A stretch of 64,000 bases of DNA from Plasmodiophora brassicae (lineage: Eukaryota; Endomyxa; Phytomyxea; Plasmodiophorida; Plasmodiophoridae), in NCBI GenBank assembly GCA_039704465.1, contig JASFAU010000011.1, forward strand, positions 1,196,734-1,260,733, given 5' to 3'. Both the position numbers and the translations under genes were made by a program. Below the pieces are notes generated by a model. That model made no database searches. It saw nothing but the letters and a program-made list of their open reading frames with translations, and was not told where the DNA came from. Of the stretch, positions 43,187 through 54,300 are shown one piece after another. Position 1 is the stretch's first letter; every line of letters starts with the position of its first letter.

Positions 43187-43977
43187 GTAACGCTTGCTGT
43201 GCTACTTCGGAGCCATTTCCTTATTTATCGCGAATCCTCTTCCTCCAATCGCTGTTCCGGTCCAAAACGTTTGCTCAACAGTTGAACGAAGAATACGCTA
43301 GACATATCAGTCAACTCGACGAGCCAGCCGATGCCTTCCGTGCCTGGACCGACGGGGCATACTTCTCTGTGCGGTATGCCGATTTCATGCGGCGGTGCAT
43401 GCGATTCGATGAGTTCCCTCTGGCCCTTTCGTCAATGATTGACGGTGCGCATGTCCTCAGATGGGGATCAAGACCGGTTGTACCGCTCGTACAGATTGTT
43501 CTGGGGTTGCCAGCAGCTGTCCGTTGCAACGTTGGGCTGATGCAACCGGTCTTCTTGATCATGTACGCGTGGCAGAACAAAGGTATACGATTTGGATCAG
43601 GCGCGCGGTGCCGAGGAGTGCGCCCCGGCTGACATGTCCTATCCGGTTGCACAGATTTCCTGCCGTATTCTCGGCGGGCAACAACGGGACGCGGGGCTCG
43701 TACACGATTACGTCCGCACCGTCAATCATTGACGAAAGGGCCAGAGGGAACTCATCGAATCGCATGCACCGCCGCATGAAATCGGCATACCGCACAGAGA
43801 AGTATGCCCCGTCGGTCCAGGCACGGAAGGCATCGGCTGGCTCGTCGAGTTGACTGATATGTCTAGCGTATTCTTCGTTCAACTGTTGGGCGAACGTTTT
43901 GGACCGGAACAGCGATTGGAGGAAGAGAATGCGCGAGAAATAAGGAAATGGCTCCGAAGTGGCACAGCAAGCGTTAC
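43187..43977. repeat. 263-bp inverted duplication with 265-bp spacer
   Basis: Left arm 43187-43449, right arm 43715-43977, roughly 95 percent identical in opposite orientation. Each arm carries the same open stretch (LNEEYARHISQLDEPADAF, then AWTDGAYFSVRYADFMRRC). The differences cluster at the outer ends. The right arm ends exactly where a 35-bp segment shared with 42050-42084 begins. Confidence 0.85.
43563..43714 (+). pseudogene. Copy of a subtilisin gene segment, intron retained, frameshifted
   Basis: About 152 bp match 47279-47432 of the intact protease gene in opposite orientation, covering the end of one exon (YAWQNK), the complete intron and the start of the FSAGNNG exon. One G is missing next to the acceptor, which breaks the reading frame. 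Because the intron is kept, the copy arose from DNA and not from a spliced RNA. Confidence 0.85.
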
Positions 43978-44190
43978 TGGAGGTGGTCGGCTCTGCCGAC
44001 TCGACCTCAGCGTACGTCGAAGCCGGCAGATCGATGCGCTCGTCAGCCTGCATCGAGTTCGGGGGCAGCAGAGGCGGCGTGTCGGCATCTGGCGGCGGTT
44101 GCGGTGAGTCGGCGCGTCCGGTCGAGGCGTCGGCCGGTGCACCCGGGGGCGCGGGTGGCTCCGCTGCCTCCTCGTCGAGCTGGACCGCGT
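43715..44190 (-). CDS. Hypothetical protein (right arm of inverted duplication), possibly partial
   Basis: The minus frame from about 44190 reads a Pro/Ala-rich stretch (EPPAPPGAPADASTGRADS), then MQADERIDLPASTYAEVES, FPYFSRILFLQSLF and the duplicated AWTDGAYFSVRYADFMRRC. It runs into the subtilisin fragment at 43714, so the 3' end appears truncated by rearrangement. It may belong to the same gene as the frame at 44273-44650 through an intron. No family recognised. Confidence 0.35.
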
Positions 44191-44272
44191 TCCCATGGCC
44201 GCTGGCGCGCCTTGCTCCTCCGTCGGTGCGATGGCGTCCTGGGTCATCGTGTCGATCCAGGTGTACGTGTCG

Positions 44273-44650
44273 TCATCGATTGCTGCACGTGCACCGCCGC
44301 AGACCGACCGGCGACGAGGACAGCGACGCAGGCAACCTTCGGGCGCAGCGGCGCAAGTTGCTGTCGACGCGCGACGTGATTCGGCGGAGACGCTCAGTAA
44401 AGCGCTCAGCGGCGGCCTGCTGCTGCCGCTGCGCGGGCGTCTGTTTCAGGAAGGCCTTCGTCCCGAGCAGTGTCGGGTCCGTCGGGCGCAAGCCCTCGAG
44501 GACGACAAACCCGGCTCGGCGCAGCGTGTACACCAGACCGTCACGCTCATGAACGTACGTCCATATCTCCAGCGTACTGCAAGCCCGTACGAACGTAATC
44601 TCGACAACCTTGCGGATGTCGACGCCGCAGGTCCTCATCAGTGATCGCAC
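44273..44650 (-). CDS. Hypothetical protein, head-to-head paralogue A
   Basis: Open frame starting MRSLMRTCGVDIRKVVEITF, then RACSTLEIWTYVHERDGLVY, TLRRAGFVVLEGLRPTDPTLLG and a Gln/Ala-rich helix. It is clearly related to the plus-strand frame at 44719-45249 (about three quarters of residues shared over 75 positions), pointing away from it. No known domain; predicted alpha/beta. Confidence 0.45.
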   Translation of the reverse strand: MRSLMRTCGVDIRKVVEITFVRACSTLEIWTYVHERDGLVYTLRRAGFVVLEGLRPTDPTLLGTKAFLKQTPAQRQQQAAAERFTERLRRITSRVDSNLRRCARRLPASLSSSPVGLRRCTCSNR

Positions 44651-44718
44651 GCGTCCGAGCGCTTTGCTGTCGACGCGTGACGTGATTCGGCGGAGACGCT
44701 CGGAGGCACCCCGCGACG

Positions 44719-45249
44719 ATGGCGTCCTGGGAGATGACGTCGTTGCACGTCCGAGGCATTCGCCGCCAAGCGCTCGGACGCGTCCGTTCGTTGCTGAAGA
44801 CCTGTGGCGTCGACATCCGCAAGGTCGTCGAGATCGGCTTCCTGCGTGCCTGCAGCACGCTGGAGGTGTGGACGTACGCGCACGAGCGCGAAGGGCTCGC
44901 GTACACGCTGCGTCGCGCCGGGTGGGCAGTCCTGGAGGGCCTGCACCCGACGGACCCGATCCTGCTCGGGACGAGGGCGTTCCTGAAGCTGTCGCCTGCA
45001 GTGCAACAGCAGCCTGCTGCTGAGCACTTCGTCGAACGGCTTCGGCGCATCACGTTCGCGGGTCGACAGCAACCTGCGCGCCGTTGCGCCCGCCGTCAGT
45101 TTGCCGCCATGCTCGACGAGCAGCAGCGCGAACATGACGCCGCACGTGCCGACGCGGCGGACGGCGTCCCTGATGCGAACGCAAAGGAGCACGGCGCGCG
45201 TCCGTCCAGCACCGCTGGCCGCCAAGACTCCGAACGACTGTCGATCTAA
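44719..45249 (+). CDS. Hypothetical protein, head-to-head paralogue B
   Basis: A 176-residue frame containing VRSLLKTCGVDIRKVVEIGF, RACSTLEVWTYAHEREGLAY, TLRRAGWAVLEGLHPTDPILLG, then a Gln/Ala-rich helix and a charged C-terminus ending DSERLSI. Synonymous and conservative differences from paralogue A suggest both were under selection for some time after duplication. A segment with GTGATTCGGCGGAGACGCTC occurs upstream of this gene (about 44680) and inside paralogue A (about 44377). Confidence 0.5.
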   Translation: MASWEMTSLHVRGIRRQALGRVRSLLKTCGVDIRKVVEIGFLRACSTLEVWTYAHEREGLAYTLRRAGWAVLEGLHPTDPILLGTRAFLKLSPAVQQQPAAEHFVERLRRITFAGRQQPARRCARRQFAAMLDEQQREHDAARADAADGVPDANAKEHGARPSSTAGRQDSERLSI

Positions 45250-45361
45250 ATTTGGGTTGACCTTCCAAGATTGGCCGTATCAAGGCACGCATACACACCG
45301 TTCGGTTGTTGTTGCTGTTCCCCGGCCCCCCTGTGCACACGATGCGTCCATCGGAATATGT

Positions 45362-48300
45362 CTATTGGATGTGGGTCAAGGCGCCACGCCCGGGTTCGAC
45401 ACGGCTCGGATCAGGACGGGGCAGCATAGCCTCTGCATCGGCGGGTGTCATGACGCGCGCGCACGACAGTACCGAGCGGGCGTATACCTTGGCGCAGGTG
45501 TACGCGCCCATCAGAATGACGGTCGTGAGGACGGCGAAGATCGCATGCCTGTACGCCCACAGGTCGTCCAGGAACGTGGCGGACAACGACGCCGGTGCGG
45601 CCGGCGCCGGGGATCGCTGCCTGAACGCCGCCGACCGCAGAGGCAACATTGATTCGTCATCGGCGAACTGGCGCGCCACATGGGTCAGTCAGCACCCGGG
45701 TGCCAGGCAGCGTTATTCGTTACTGACTTCGTGGCCCGTGGCCGAGGTGAAGTCGCAGGGCAGGTCTCGCCGGACCGATCGGATCTGGCCTGTACGTGTT
45801 CGTGTGTGCGCTCGTCAGCGGTGGCAGGCAGGCGTATCATTGCCGGGCAGACCTGTCATGACGAGGGCGTACGGCTGCGGGCCATGGACGATGTTCCTGG
45901 CGGCGACCTTGACGACGACAACGTCGTGGCGATTCGCCCCCGACAGCACGACGCGCTCGACGTTGTTGACGCGATCGGGGCCGTCCAGGTTGTTCGCTGC
46001 GGGCAGACGTTAGAGATGGAGACGTGCAGATCCCGGCGGGAACCTGACGATGGATCGCTCCTCCGGACGGGCGCGATCTGTACTGCGTCTGGTTGCCTTC
46101 GGCGACGTCGTAGTGGACGACCAGGTCGAGGTCATTGACGAGCGCGATTGCCGCGGCAGGGGACGACGGGTAATCGATCTGCGCGCGTCAGCGTACGTCA
46201 GTGTGATGCAGCAACGTTCGAGGATCGCAACCCGGGGACAGACCCAGACGAGGGTGATCGTCGGCGGGTACCTGACGCTGGACCCCAGGACGCACAGCTT
46301 GTACTCGTGCGACTCGCCCGTCGCCGACAGGATCGGATCGGCCTGCGCTGGGGATTGCCCCGGGGCGGACCCGGCGATCAACAGGTCGAACGTCGTCTGG
46401 TTGGCGAACTTGAGCACCCGGGACAGCTGTAGGCGACCGAAGCCCTGCGACCCGTCATTTCACACGGGACACAGCCAACGGCGAGACGACCCCTAACCTG
46501 AACGTTGTTCGGGACCGGATCAGTTAGGCGCGCGTAGGCGGAAGGCTGCCCCGACGGTGACGTCCGGCGGTAGCCAGTGAGCTGGACGCCACCGGCAATG
46601 GCCATGGCCTTCATCAGGGCGCCCGACGGCACAAACGCGTGCTGGGATGCGAATTGCTGGGTACCCGTCGGATAGTACCCCGACGTGAAATACTGACGAA
46701 TTAGCGCTGCCGCCCATGGTTCAGCCCAGGCACGTGTGTTCGGACGACAACTTCGCTTGCCTAGTGATCCCGATACGACCGGGGCCGCCATGGACGTGCC
46801 AGCGTTCGGCTCGAGCAGGTCAATGACGTCCTGCGAGCAACTCTGCAGGACACGGCCGCATCAGGCGATCCGCGCTGGGCGACCATTCGCGTGGCTTACT
46901 GATCCAGCGCCTGGCGCGCTGCGTGCCGAATAGATGTACTGGCCAGGCGCCACGATGTCAGGTTTGATGCGGCTGTCGGAAGCCGGGCCGATGGACGAGA
47001 AGTACGCCACTGTACGCCATCAGCGGGCGCCACCAGATCAGCGAGGTCGGCATCAGCCTACTGTCGTTGTCGGTGTAGTGCTCGTCAGGCGACCTGGCAG
47101 AGTCGCAGATGGCCTCGTTCCGGTTGTACGCCGTCTCTCCACAGAACACGTCGTCGAACATGGACGGTGCCGTGACCGATGCACCAACGCAGAGCACGTT
47201 CTGGAGCGTTGGCCCCATCAGCCGCTCAAGCCAATCAAGTCGCGCGTTAGCAGGGGGGCGAACCTTGGCGTTGCCAGGGGACGTAATCGTGTACGAGCCC
47301 CGCGTCCCGTTGTTGCCCGCCGAGAACACGGCCAGGAAATCTGTGCAACCAGATAGGACATGTCAGCCGGGGCGCGCGCCTCGGCACCGCGCGCCTGATC
47401 CAAACCGTATACCTTTGTTCTGCCACGCGTACATGTCAACGTCGTCTGTTACCCAGGCACATGCGTCAAACAACAAACCCCCGTCGCGTTCATTCTGACT
47501 GTCTCTCCTACATGCATCGATACTGTACGCCGGCGACGGGCTGCCCCACGAGTTGGAGTGGATGCGCGCCCCGGCAGCGTACCTGTGCATCGCCAAGGTG
47601 ATCAGTACTGACGTGGTTGTACACTGGCAATATCGACACGCGCGTACGCCCATCCAAAGTACGACTTGTCGAGGACCTTCGGGATCAGCAGTTCGTCGCT
47701 GAGATCGCGATCAAAGATCTGTAAGAGGTGAGCGGTGCGCGACGATCGCCGAACGGCGGTTGGACACTGACATCGAAGAAGGCCAGCTTGGCGTTGCGCG
47801 CAATGCCCACGAACCTGTCGATGTCACGCGGGGGTGCCCCGGGGTCCATATCCCATGGACGGCCTGCCAGCGTCCCGGACACGTGCGTCCCATGGCCGTC
47901 GCTGCCGGCCGGGGCCTCAGCATACGCAGCGAAGCGCGACGACCGTTCGATACGTACTTGTCGTCGCGGTTATCGGCGTAGGACACGTACTGAACAATCT
48001 TGCGGTGGCGGGTGTCAAACGACCCGGCGGGGACGCCGCTCGAGACATGCCTCCTGTACGGGACCGGGACTTGATGGTCATCTGCAGGACAGGTCGAATC
48101 AGGCGAGCGCCCTCCCGTCCGACATAACGGCTCGCCCCGTACAGAAGAAGCAGTGGTTTGGGTCGATGCCAGTGTCACCGAGCCCGATCACCTGACCGGA
48201 CCCGTCCAGCGCGCTAAGCCCTTTGGATGGCGTCTGGCCAGACAGCGGGCGCCCGGAAGTACCCCATCGGACCAGGTCGTCAGCGTAGTAGTTGAGGATC

Positions 48301-48929
48301 TGTCGTCGCGCGTGCCCGGCTATGAAGATCGTGCAAGGCAGGCCGGCCAGATACGCCACCATGCGGCCTGGCGGTGTCGTCCTGGAATCCCAGCATACAT
48401 CGAGGCGCGACTCGGTCAGGGGTTGCGTTTGGATGTCGGCACGCGCATCCCCATGGTCGCGACGGATTCGATCGATCAGGACATTGTTGGTCGGGCAGGC
48501 GTGCATGACCATCAGGCATTGATCAGGCGAGCGACCGTCACCAGGCCGAGACCCGATCGAGTACGAGTTGAATTTGTCGCCCGGCAACAGCCTAGCGACG
48601 TAGTGAACGTCTGGCAGGGAGCGCGCTCGAGCGACCTGCTCGCCGGTCAGATACAGAAGGAAGGCGTTGTCCGGGATGTACGTCGTCAGCGATGTCGACA
48701 GGAACGACTCGATGACGGCGCCGCGATCGCCATAGAACGACGCATTGAATTGAACAATGTATACGGCTGGATCAGCGGCGTCGGCGTCGAGCGCGTCGAA
48801 TACGACGCGGTCTGGCGATGGCGGTGAGGATGGCGTTGGTATCGTACGGGACTGGAGGTATATGTCGGCGTACGCCGTGCCTATGCAGAGCACCAGCAGA
48901 ACGGCGGCCGCGGGTTGGACTCTCGCCAT
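45362..48929 (-). CDS. Subtilisin-like serine protease (S8), secreted, C-terminal membrane anchor
   Basis: Start at 48929 gives a signal peptide ([21 protein letters not shown]); 48980 is an alternative. After a prodomain comes the catalytic Asp in [10 protein letters not shown], the His in GHGTHVSG (about 47880, after an intron beginning GTACGT), and ARIHSNSWG (about 47560). The FSAGNNGT oxyanion-site Asn region follows a 76-bp intron (about 47320), then [21 protein letters not shown] (about 46960) and the Ser in [13 protein letters not shown] (about 46790). All triad residues are present. Downstream are [11 protein letters not shown] and [11 protein letters not shown], a beta-rich domain common after S8 domains, and finally [19 protein letters not shown], a single helix near the C-terminus. 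This predicts a type I membrane protease facing the lumen or outside. Two broken partial copies lie at 39 and 43.6 kb. Confidence 0.85.
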
Positions 48930-49281
48930 CGGCGCACCAGCTGGATCCCTACAGGACGCGAGGGAGATCGGTCTGTCCACAGTGCCGTCGGTGGCAACCC
49001 GGTGGCGGGAAGGATCCCGATCGCAGCTGGCGCCCTGTGCACAGTGTACCTGCAGTCCCAGAGATCTGCCCGTCGAATCCCAGGATCAGTAACGTGGCCC
49101 TGGGGTGGCGTCGAGTCGCGCCTGAACGGTGCCGAATCCGTCCCATTGCTGCACCTGCGGGCATTGCGGCGGTACAGACTGACAGCAGGGTTGAACAGGA
49201 CAATGAGGTGTACACGATAGAATTAAGCAGCGTCACCCGGAACGGGGCGCTGTAACAGGCCCCCCTTTCGCCAAAAAAAAG

Positions 49282-50610
49282 ATGGCCGAGCGTGGAGAAT
49301 GTCTTTTGCGACTGCCCTCCACGCTGAATTCGTGCAGCCGCGGGTGTCATTTTGTATTTGGTGGGGATTTGGAGATGGTGGCGTCGTTGGTGCCGCGATT
49401 CGGGCCGATGGAGGAGCTGTTGTCAGGGCCGATCCAGGATATCATGTCGCGCCGGCAGGCGGTTGTGCTGGCAGAGGCGACGCCGGTCCGACAGGCGCTG
49501 GCGACGCTGGCGGGGAACAAGATCCTGTCGGCGCCCGTTGTCGATTCGGAGGGCGCTGTTCGCGGATTCCTGGACTACATGGATATCGTGGCGCACATGA
49601 CCGCCACCGGGGATATGGAGAAGAGCCTTGCTGATCGAGTTGATGCAGTTGCAGGTCACTGATTTGGGACGCCCATGTGTTTCAATCCGCGTTCTGATTC
49701 TCTCCTGTTCAGGGCAGTCAAAGCTTAACCCGTCAGTGCACTGACGTCTCTATATTGCGGCACGTTGTTCATTCGGCGACCCCTGTGTGTAGGTATCTGC
49801 ACCTGTTGGGGACCACTCCGATCAAGACGGTTGTGGAGATATTCTCTTCGGGAATTCACCGATGCGCTGTCTTTGATCGGGAGGCGCACGTGTCAGGCAT
49901 GGTTTCACAGTCTGATATCGTTCGCTACCTTGCCAAACACGTTCACGAACCGTCCCTTCAAGCGTACTCGAACGCGACGGTGGCACAAGTTGGATGGGGA
50001 CATCGCCCGGTACGTGCGTTGTCAAATCACATGTTACGCAATGGGTTAACTTGCAGCCTCCATGCCACCAGGTGACATCCGTTCGTGAAGATGAGTCTGT
50101 TAAGAACGTGATCATGTTAATGCATGAGCGCGGCGTCTCGGCCGTTGCTATTGTTTCGTCCACAGGGACGCTTGTGGGGAACTTCAGCCTTAGTGACATG
50201 CGAGGGATAAGTGAGCGCAATCTCGACAGCAAGCTTAACGCTAGTGTTGTGGACTACCTTCAAGGTAACTCGTGGCGATGTTCCTGCTGCGGTTCTCTAA
50301 TTTACGATTCTGTGCAGGCTGCAGCCCCGATTCTTTGCGCCCAGCATGCACCACCTTGCAGAGCAACGTCGGCGACGTTATCCGTACGTTAGCAACTGAG
50401 CGCCTGCATCGTTTATGGTAGGTTCAACGGACTACCGATGGAGTCCTATGCTGAATTAACGTTATACTGGATAGGATCACCGAGCATGATCGCCCGATTG
50501 GAGTCGTAACTTTGACTGACGTCATGACGTCGTTGGTTCACTTCGGCCCTGGTTATAGTCCCGATGGTCGTGATTTGCCGGTTCCCGGCACACTCACGGT
50601 TCGGTCGTGA
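49282..50610 (+). CDS. Protein with four CBS domains (AMPK-gamma/CBSX-like)
   Basis: Exons are separated by short introns. CBS-like units: PIQDIMSRRQAVVLAEATPV..ILSAPVVDSEGAVRGFLDYMDI; LGTTPIKTVVEIFSSGIHRCAVFDREAHVSGMVSQSDIV; VREDESVKNVIMLMHERGVSAVAIVSSTGTLVGNFSLSDM; and a last exon with ITEHDRPIGVVTLTDVMTSLV, ending at TGA 50608-50610. Paired CBS motifs bind adenosine nucleotides and sense energy state in AMPK gamma and related proteins. No kinase or transporter domain is attached. Whether it is the AMPK gamma subunit or a free-standing CBS protein cannot be decided by eye. Confidence 0.8.
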
Positions 50611-50613
50611 CTT

Positions 50614-51102
50614 ATGCATGTGCGTTTATTTGCAAATTTACAAATTTGAGTGCAGGTTGACATTCTTGGCTGCCATGGAATACACGGGTCTTGGTTGTCG
50701 AAGCCGTACGTCGTTGCACTCATTCCCGGTCAACTTCGCGCCCAGTTTGTAACACCTGTTGCTGAGGAGAGCCACGAGCCTCGCTGGCCATCTCACCCGT
50801 TCACCATACGGGTCGACAAGAGCAATAGCCAAGACAGCATCGTGTTTCTCGTCAAATCTCAAAGGTTCATCGGCTCCGATGATGATTATGGATATCTGTC
50901 AGGTCAGTGAAGAACTGCCAGAGGTAGAATGCGCTTCCTGACCTTGGACGATATAGTGCCATTCGATTGGGTCCTGTCAGGATTTGGTGCTGGCCCTGGC
51001 TGCTTTAAGACAGACGATTTGTTCGTTCTCAAGTCTCGGTCTGCAGAAAAGGCTGACTGTGGCCAGCTGAGGCTCTCAATGGTGTACGAACCCACTGCAT
51101 AG
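50614..51102 (+). CDS. Small C2-domain-like protein
   Basis: The body reads VDILGCHGIHGSWLSKPYVVAL, then EPRWPSHPFTIRV, IVFLVKSQRFIGSDDDYGYL, LTLDDIVPFDWVL and a final strand LRLSMVYEP. This is the beta-sandwich pattern of a C2 domain, with only some of the calcium-binding aspartates. A start at 50614 (Met-His, then a 36-bp intron) lies 3 bp after the stop of the CBS gene; another upstream exon is equally possible. The intron near 50900 is unresolved (25-75 bp depending on the acceptor). C2 proteins of this size often bind membranes. Confidence 0.6.
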
Positions 51103-51375
51103 GATAAGATGAAGTAAACTGCACACGTTCTAGATTTGTATTTCCATCATTTGACATGGCGACTGATTAACTGCGAGTCGGACATCACCGACGATCAACA
51201 CCACGAGCATCAGCGGCTGCGCATGACGCCCAGTAACATTGCCCCATGCGGGCTCTCCCTGAACGGGGCTGCAACAGTGGCGATTGTACAACACATTCAT
51301 TCTCCATCGGCGGCATGGTCCATGACGCGGTTAAGAAGCAGGCGCTGTAGTGCGCACGATAAATACACCTGCCCA

Positions 51376-54300
51376 CTACATGGCATCCTGGGCTGGCTCG
51401 GTTCGGCGAGCAAGGCTTCTGGAGGAAAAGCTGTCGGGCCGGGTGTGAACGCGGCTGTCGTCGAATTGGCGCTTTTCCAGTGCGAGTTGCTTGAGCTTCC
51501 GTGCCGACTGCGGGCCGGTCTGTTCGACGAGAGAGAAGAACGCGCCGCCCGGGTTGTCGAGAAGCGTTGCAGGCCTGTCAAACTCGACGATCCTGCCGGC
51601 GCTCATCATAAGGACCCGGTCCGACTGAATGATCGTGTTCAGGCGGTGCGCAATGGTGAGGACGGTACTGTCCGCGAAATTCTCGGCAATCGCCTTCTGC
51701 ACCAGCGCATCCGTTCTGGTGTCAATCGACGCCGTCGCCTCATCGAGAACGACAACGCGAGCCTTCATCAGGATCGCACGTGCGATACAGAAGAGCTGAC
51801 GCTGACCGAGCGAGAGCCGAGGTCCGCTTTCGACAACGTGGGAATTCAAGCCGTCCGGCAACCCCCGAATGACGGCGCCTAAATTGACAGCATCCAACGC
51901 GTGCCAGAGTTCGGCATCACTGAGCACGTTCTTCATGTCGAGGCTGTCACGGACTGTGCCCGAGAGCATGACCGATTCCTGAGGAATGATCGCAATCCGA
52001 CTTCGTAGGTCTTCCAAGCCGATCTTGGATATGTCCACGCCATCGATGGTGATCCGACCAGCGGACAACTCAACGATTCGCATGAGAGCGACCAGCAGCG
52101 TGGATTTGCCCGACCCCTACGAACCGACACTGCGTTAGTTGCAAGCTAAACGGTTAACAGACAATAAACGGGGTCTACAGTTCGCCCGACGATGCCGATC
52201 TTCTCCATCGGTTTGATTGCGAAACTGACACGCTTCAGTACAGCTACGCCGAACAGCGAGTATCGCAGGACGACGTCGTGGAAGGCGACGCTGCCAGCTT
52301 GCGGCCATGCTCGATCGGGACGCGCTGAAGGAATAACAGCCGGTGCCTCGGATGGGAGCTTCGCTGCCAGGAACTGGAGGTTGCCGACCGACTGCATCGA
52401 AGACGATGCTTCCTCCCACATCCTTAGCGACCACCCAACGAAAACAAGAATCTCGAGCGCGTTGGACAGGGACAGACCGATTGTCGCCGCATCACTCGGA
52501 TAGACAACAAACAAGGCAGCGTTGACAAAGATCGTCGCGGAACAGATCACGTCAATATAGAGCGCGACGAAGAACCGAACGGACTGAGTGGCGAGGTCGG
52601 AACAGGTAGCGTTGTCCAGTCGATCGCGAAGAATGCTGTTGAATCGATCTTGGGCGCGAAACGCCCGAATCGACGACAGGCCCACAAGACTCGCTGTCAC
52701 ATGCGAATAGAGCATCGTCTTGGCCGCCGCCTGGCGATCCAGAAAGTGCACGAGAGCGCCAGACTTCCTTGTAAACCACACGATAATCGTGGCATTGACA
52801 ACCAGGAGAACAACGAAGGCGAACATCAACAGCGGGGCCGAACTTTGTGCAGTCATAACAATCAGTGAACCGACAGCGAGAGGAAGGTACTGCATCCACT
52901 GCATGAGCGAATCCGGGAGTCGATCATCGGCATCGCCCTGGTGCTTCGAGATGGACTGAAGTATTCGTCCCAGCGGGGTGTCGTCGTAGAACGACATTGG
53001 CGCGCGGATTAGACGCTTTAGCACGGAATCGTGTAAAGCGCGAGCCTTGGCTCCTGTAGCGCGCGCCAGCCAAATCCCACGTCCAGCAACACCACAGATA
53101 AACGATACGCACAAGGCAGAGTAGATGATCACGTCGTTGGTTGGCCCCAATGACACCGACTTGTACGGGGAATTGGGCAGGCTCAGCCAGACCTTGACCC
53201 AAATGTCGATTCCGATTCGAAGACCGTGTACAGCCCAGAAGACAAGAAACAGAGTGATCGCACAGGAAACGCCTCCTGTCTGACGCATGTAACGGTACCA
53301 GGTTCGATGGGGGCGAACCCATTCGGTGGCATCCAGTGAGGCCATGTCTGTGCCGCCTCTTACAAATGGCTGCGGCACAGTTGTCAATGGTCGTATCCTG
53401 TCCGGGCGCGATCAGTAAACCGAGAGATACTATGAAACGGCAAACATACATGCTGAGGCTGACAGTACGTGAGAAGTCCAGATCATGACCTTTCCGTGGA
53501 GCAGGAAGGTACCTCGTGACGAAGAGCGACTTCTGATCGTACTCCGCCTTCTTACTCAGCGTCGCCTCGTCAACCGCCAGAGCATCGGCCTTCAGATGAC
53601 GATTGTACTCGGCAATTCGTTCGATCGCGCGCTCGTTCGTTGCTGTGACCATTGACGGCGATGACTGGTGCACAACGGCATCGGTGAGTTCAACGACAGT
53701 GGTGGAAATCGGCTGCCGCCCTTGTTCTTGGCTTTTCGACAGGTCGGGCAAGGATTCGCACAGCGAGAAGGTCGTCCCGCTTGGGACACGAATGACCTCC
53801 AGAAGGGCTTCGTCGATGGCTTCAGGGACATGCATTTCCGTACTGAACTGTTGCATGAGTAAGCGCAGGCGTCCTTCGCGTCGCACCATCAGTTCGTCGA
53901 ATTTGCCATACTCGCCAAGTTTCCCGTCAACCATCACCACGACACCACTGCACTGAGGTAGGTACTGAAGCTGATGGGTGACCAGCACAACGGCTCGATC
54001 GGCAAGGAATTCTTTGATACAGTCGTCGAAGACGTGACGCCCGACGCTCTGGTCAAGCGCGCTCAACGGGTCGTCGAGAACGACAATGTCGCTGCGGCTG
54101 TAGACGGCACGAGCCATCGATACGCGTTGTCGTTGACCCCCAGACAGGTTCGCTCCAAGTTCGCAGATATGAAACTGATCGCCATCCACAAACAGGGAAA
54201 GGTCCCGCTCGAGAGCGCAAATCCGAATCACCTCAGAGTACCTCTTTGCGTCCCATTCCGTTCCAAACAGAATGTTCTCCCGGATCGTCGCGTTGATGAG

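Noticed and set aside
43282..43632. Plus-strand 116-residue frame as an independent gene
   Set aside because: It is the left arm of the inverted duplication running into unrelated spacer and protease-copy sequence; kept only as repeat.
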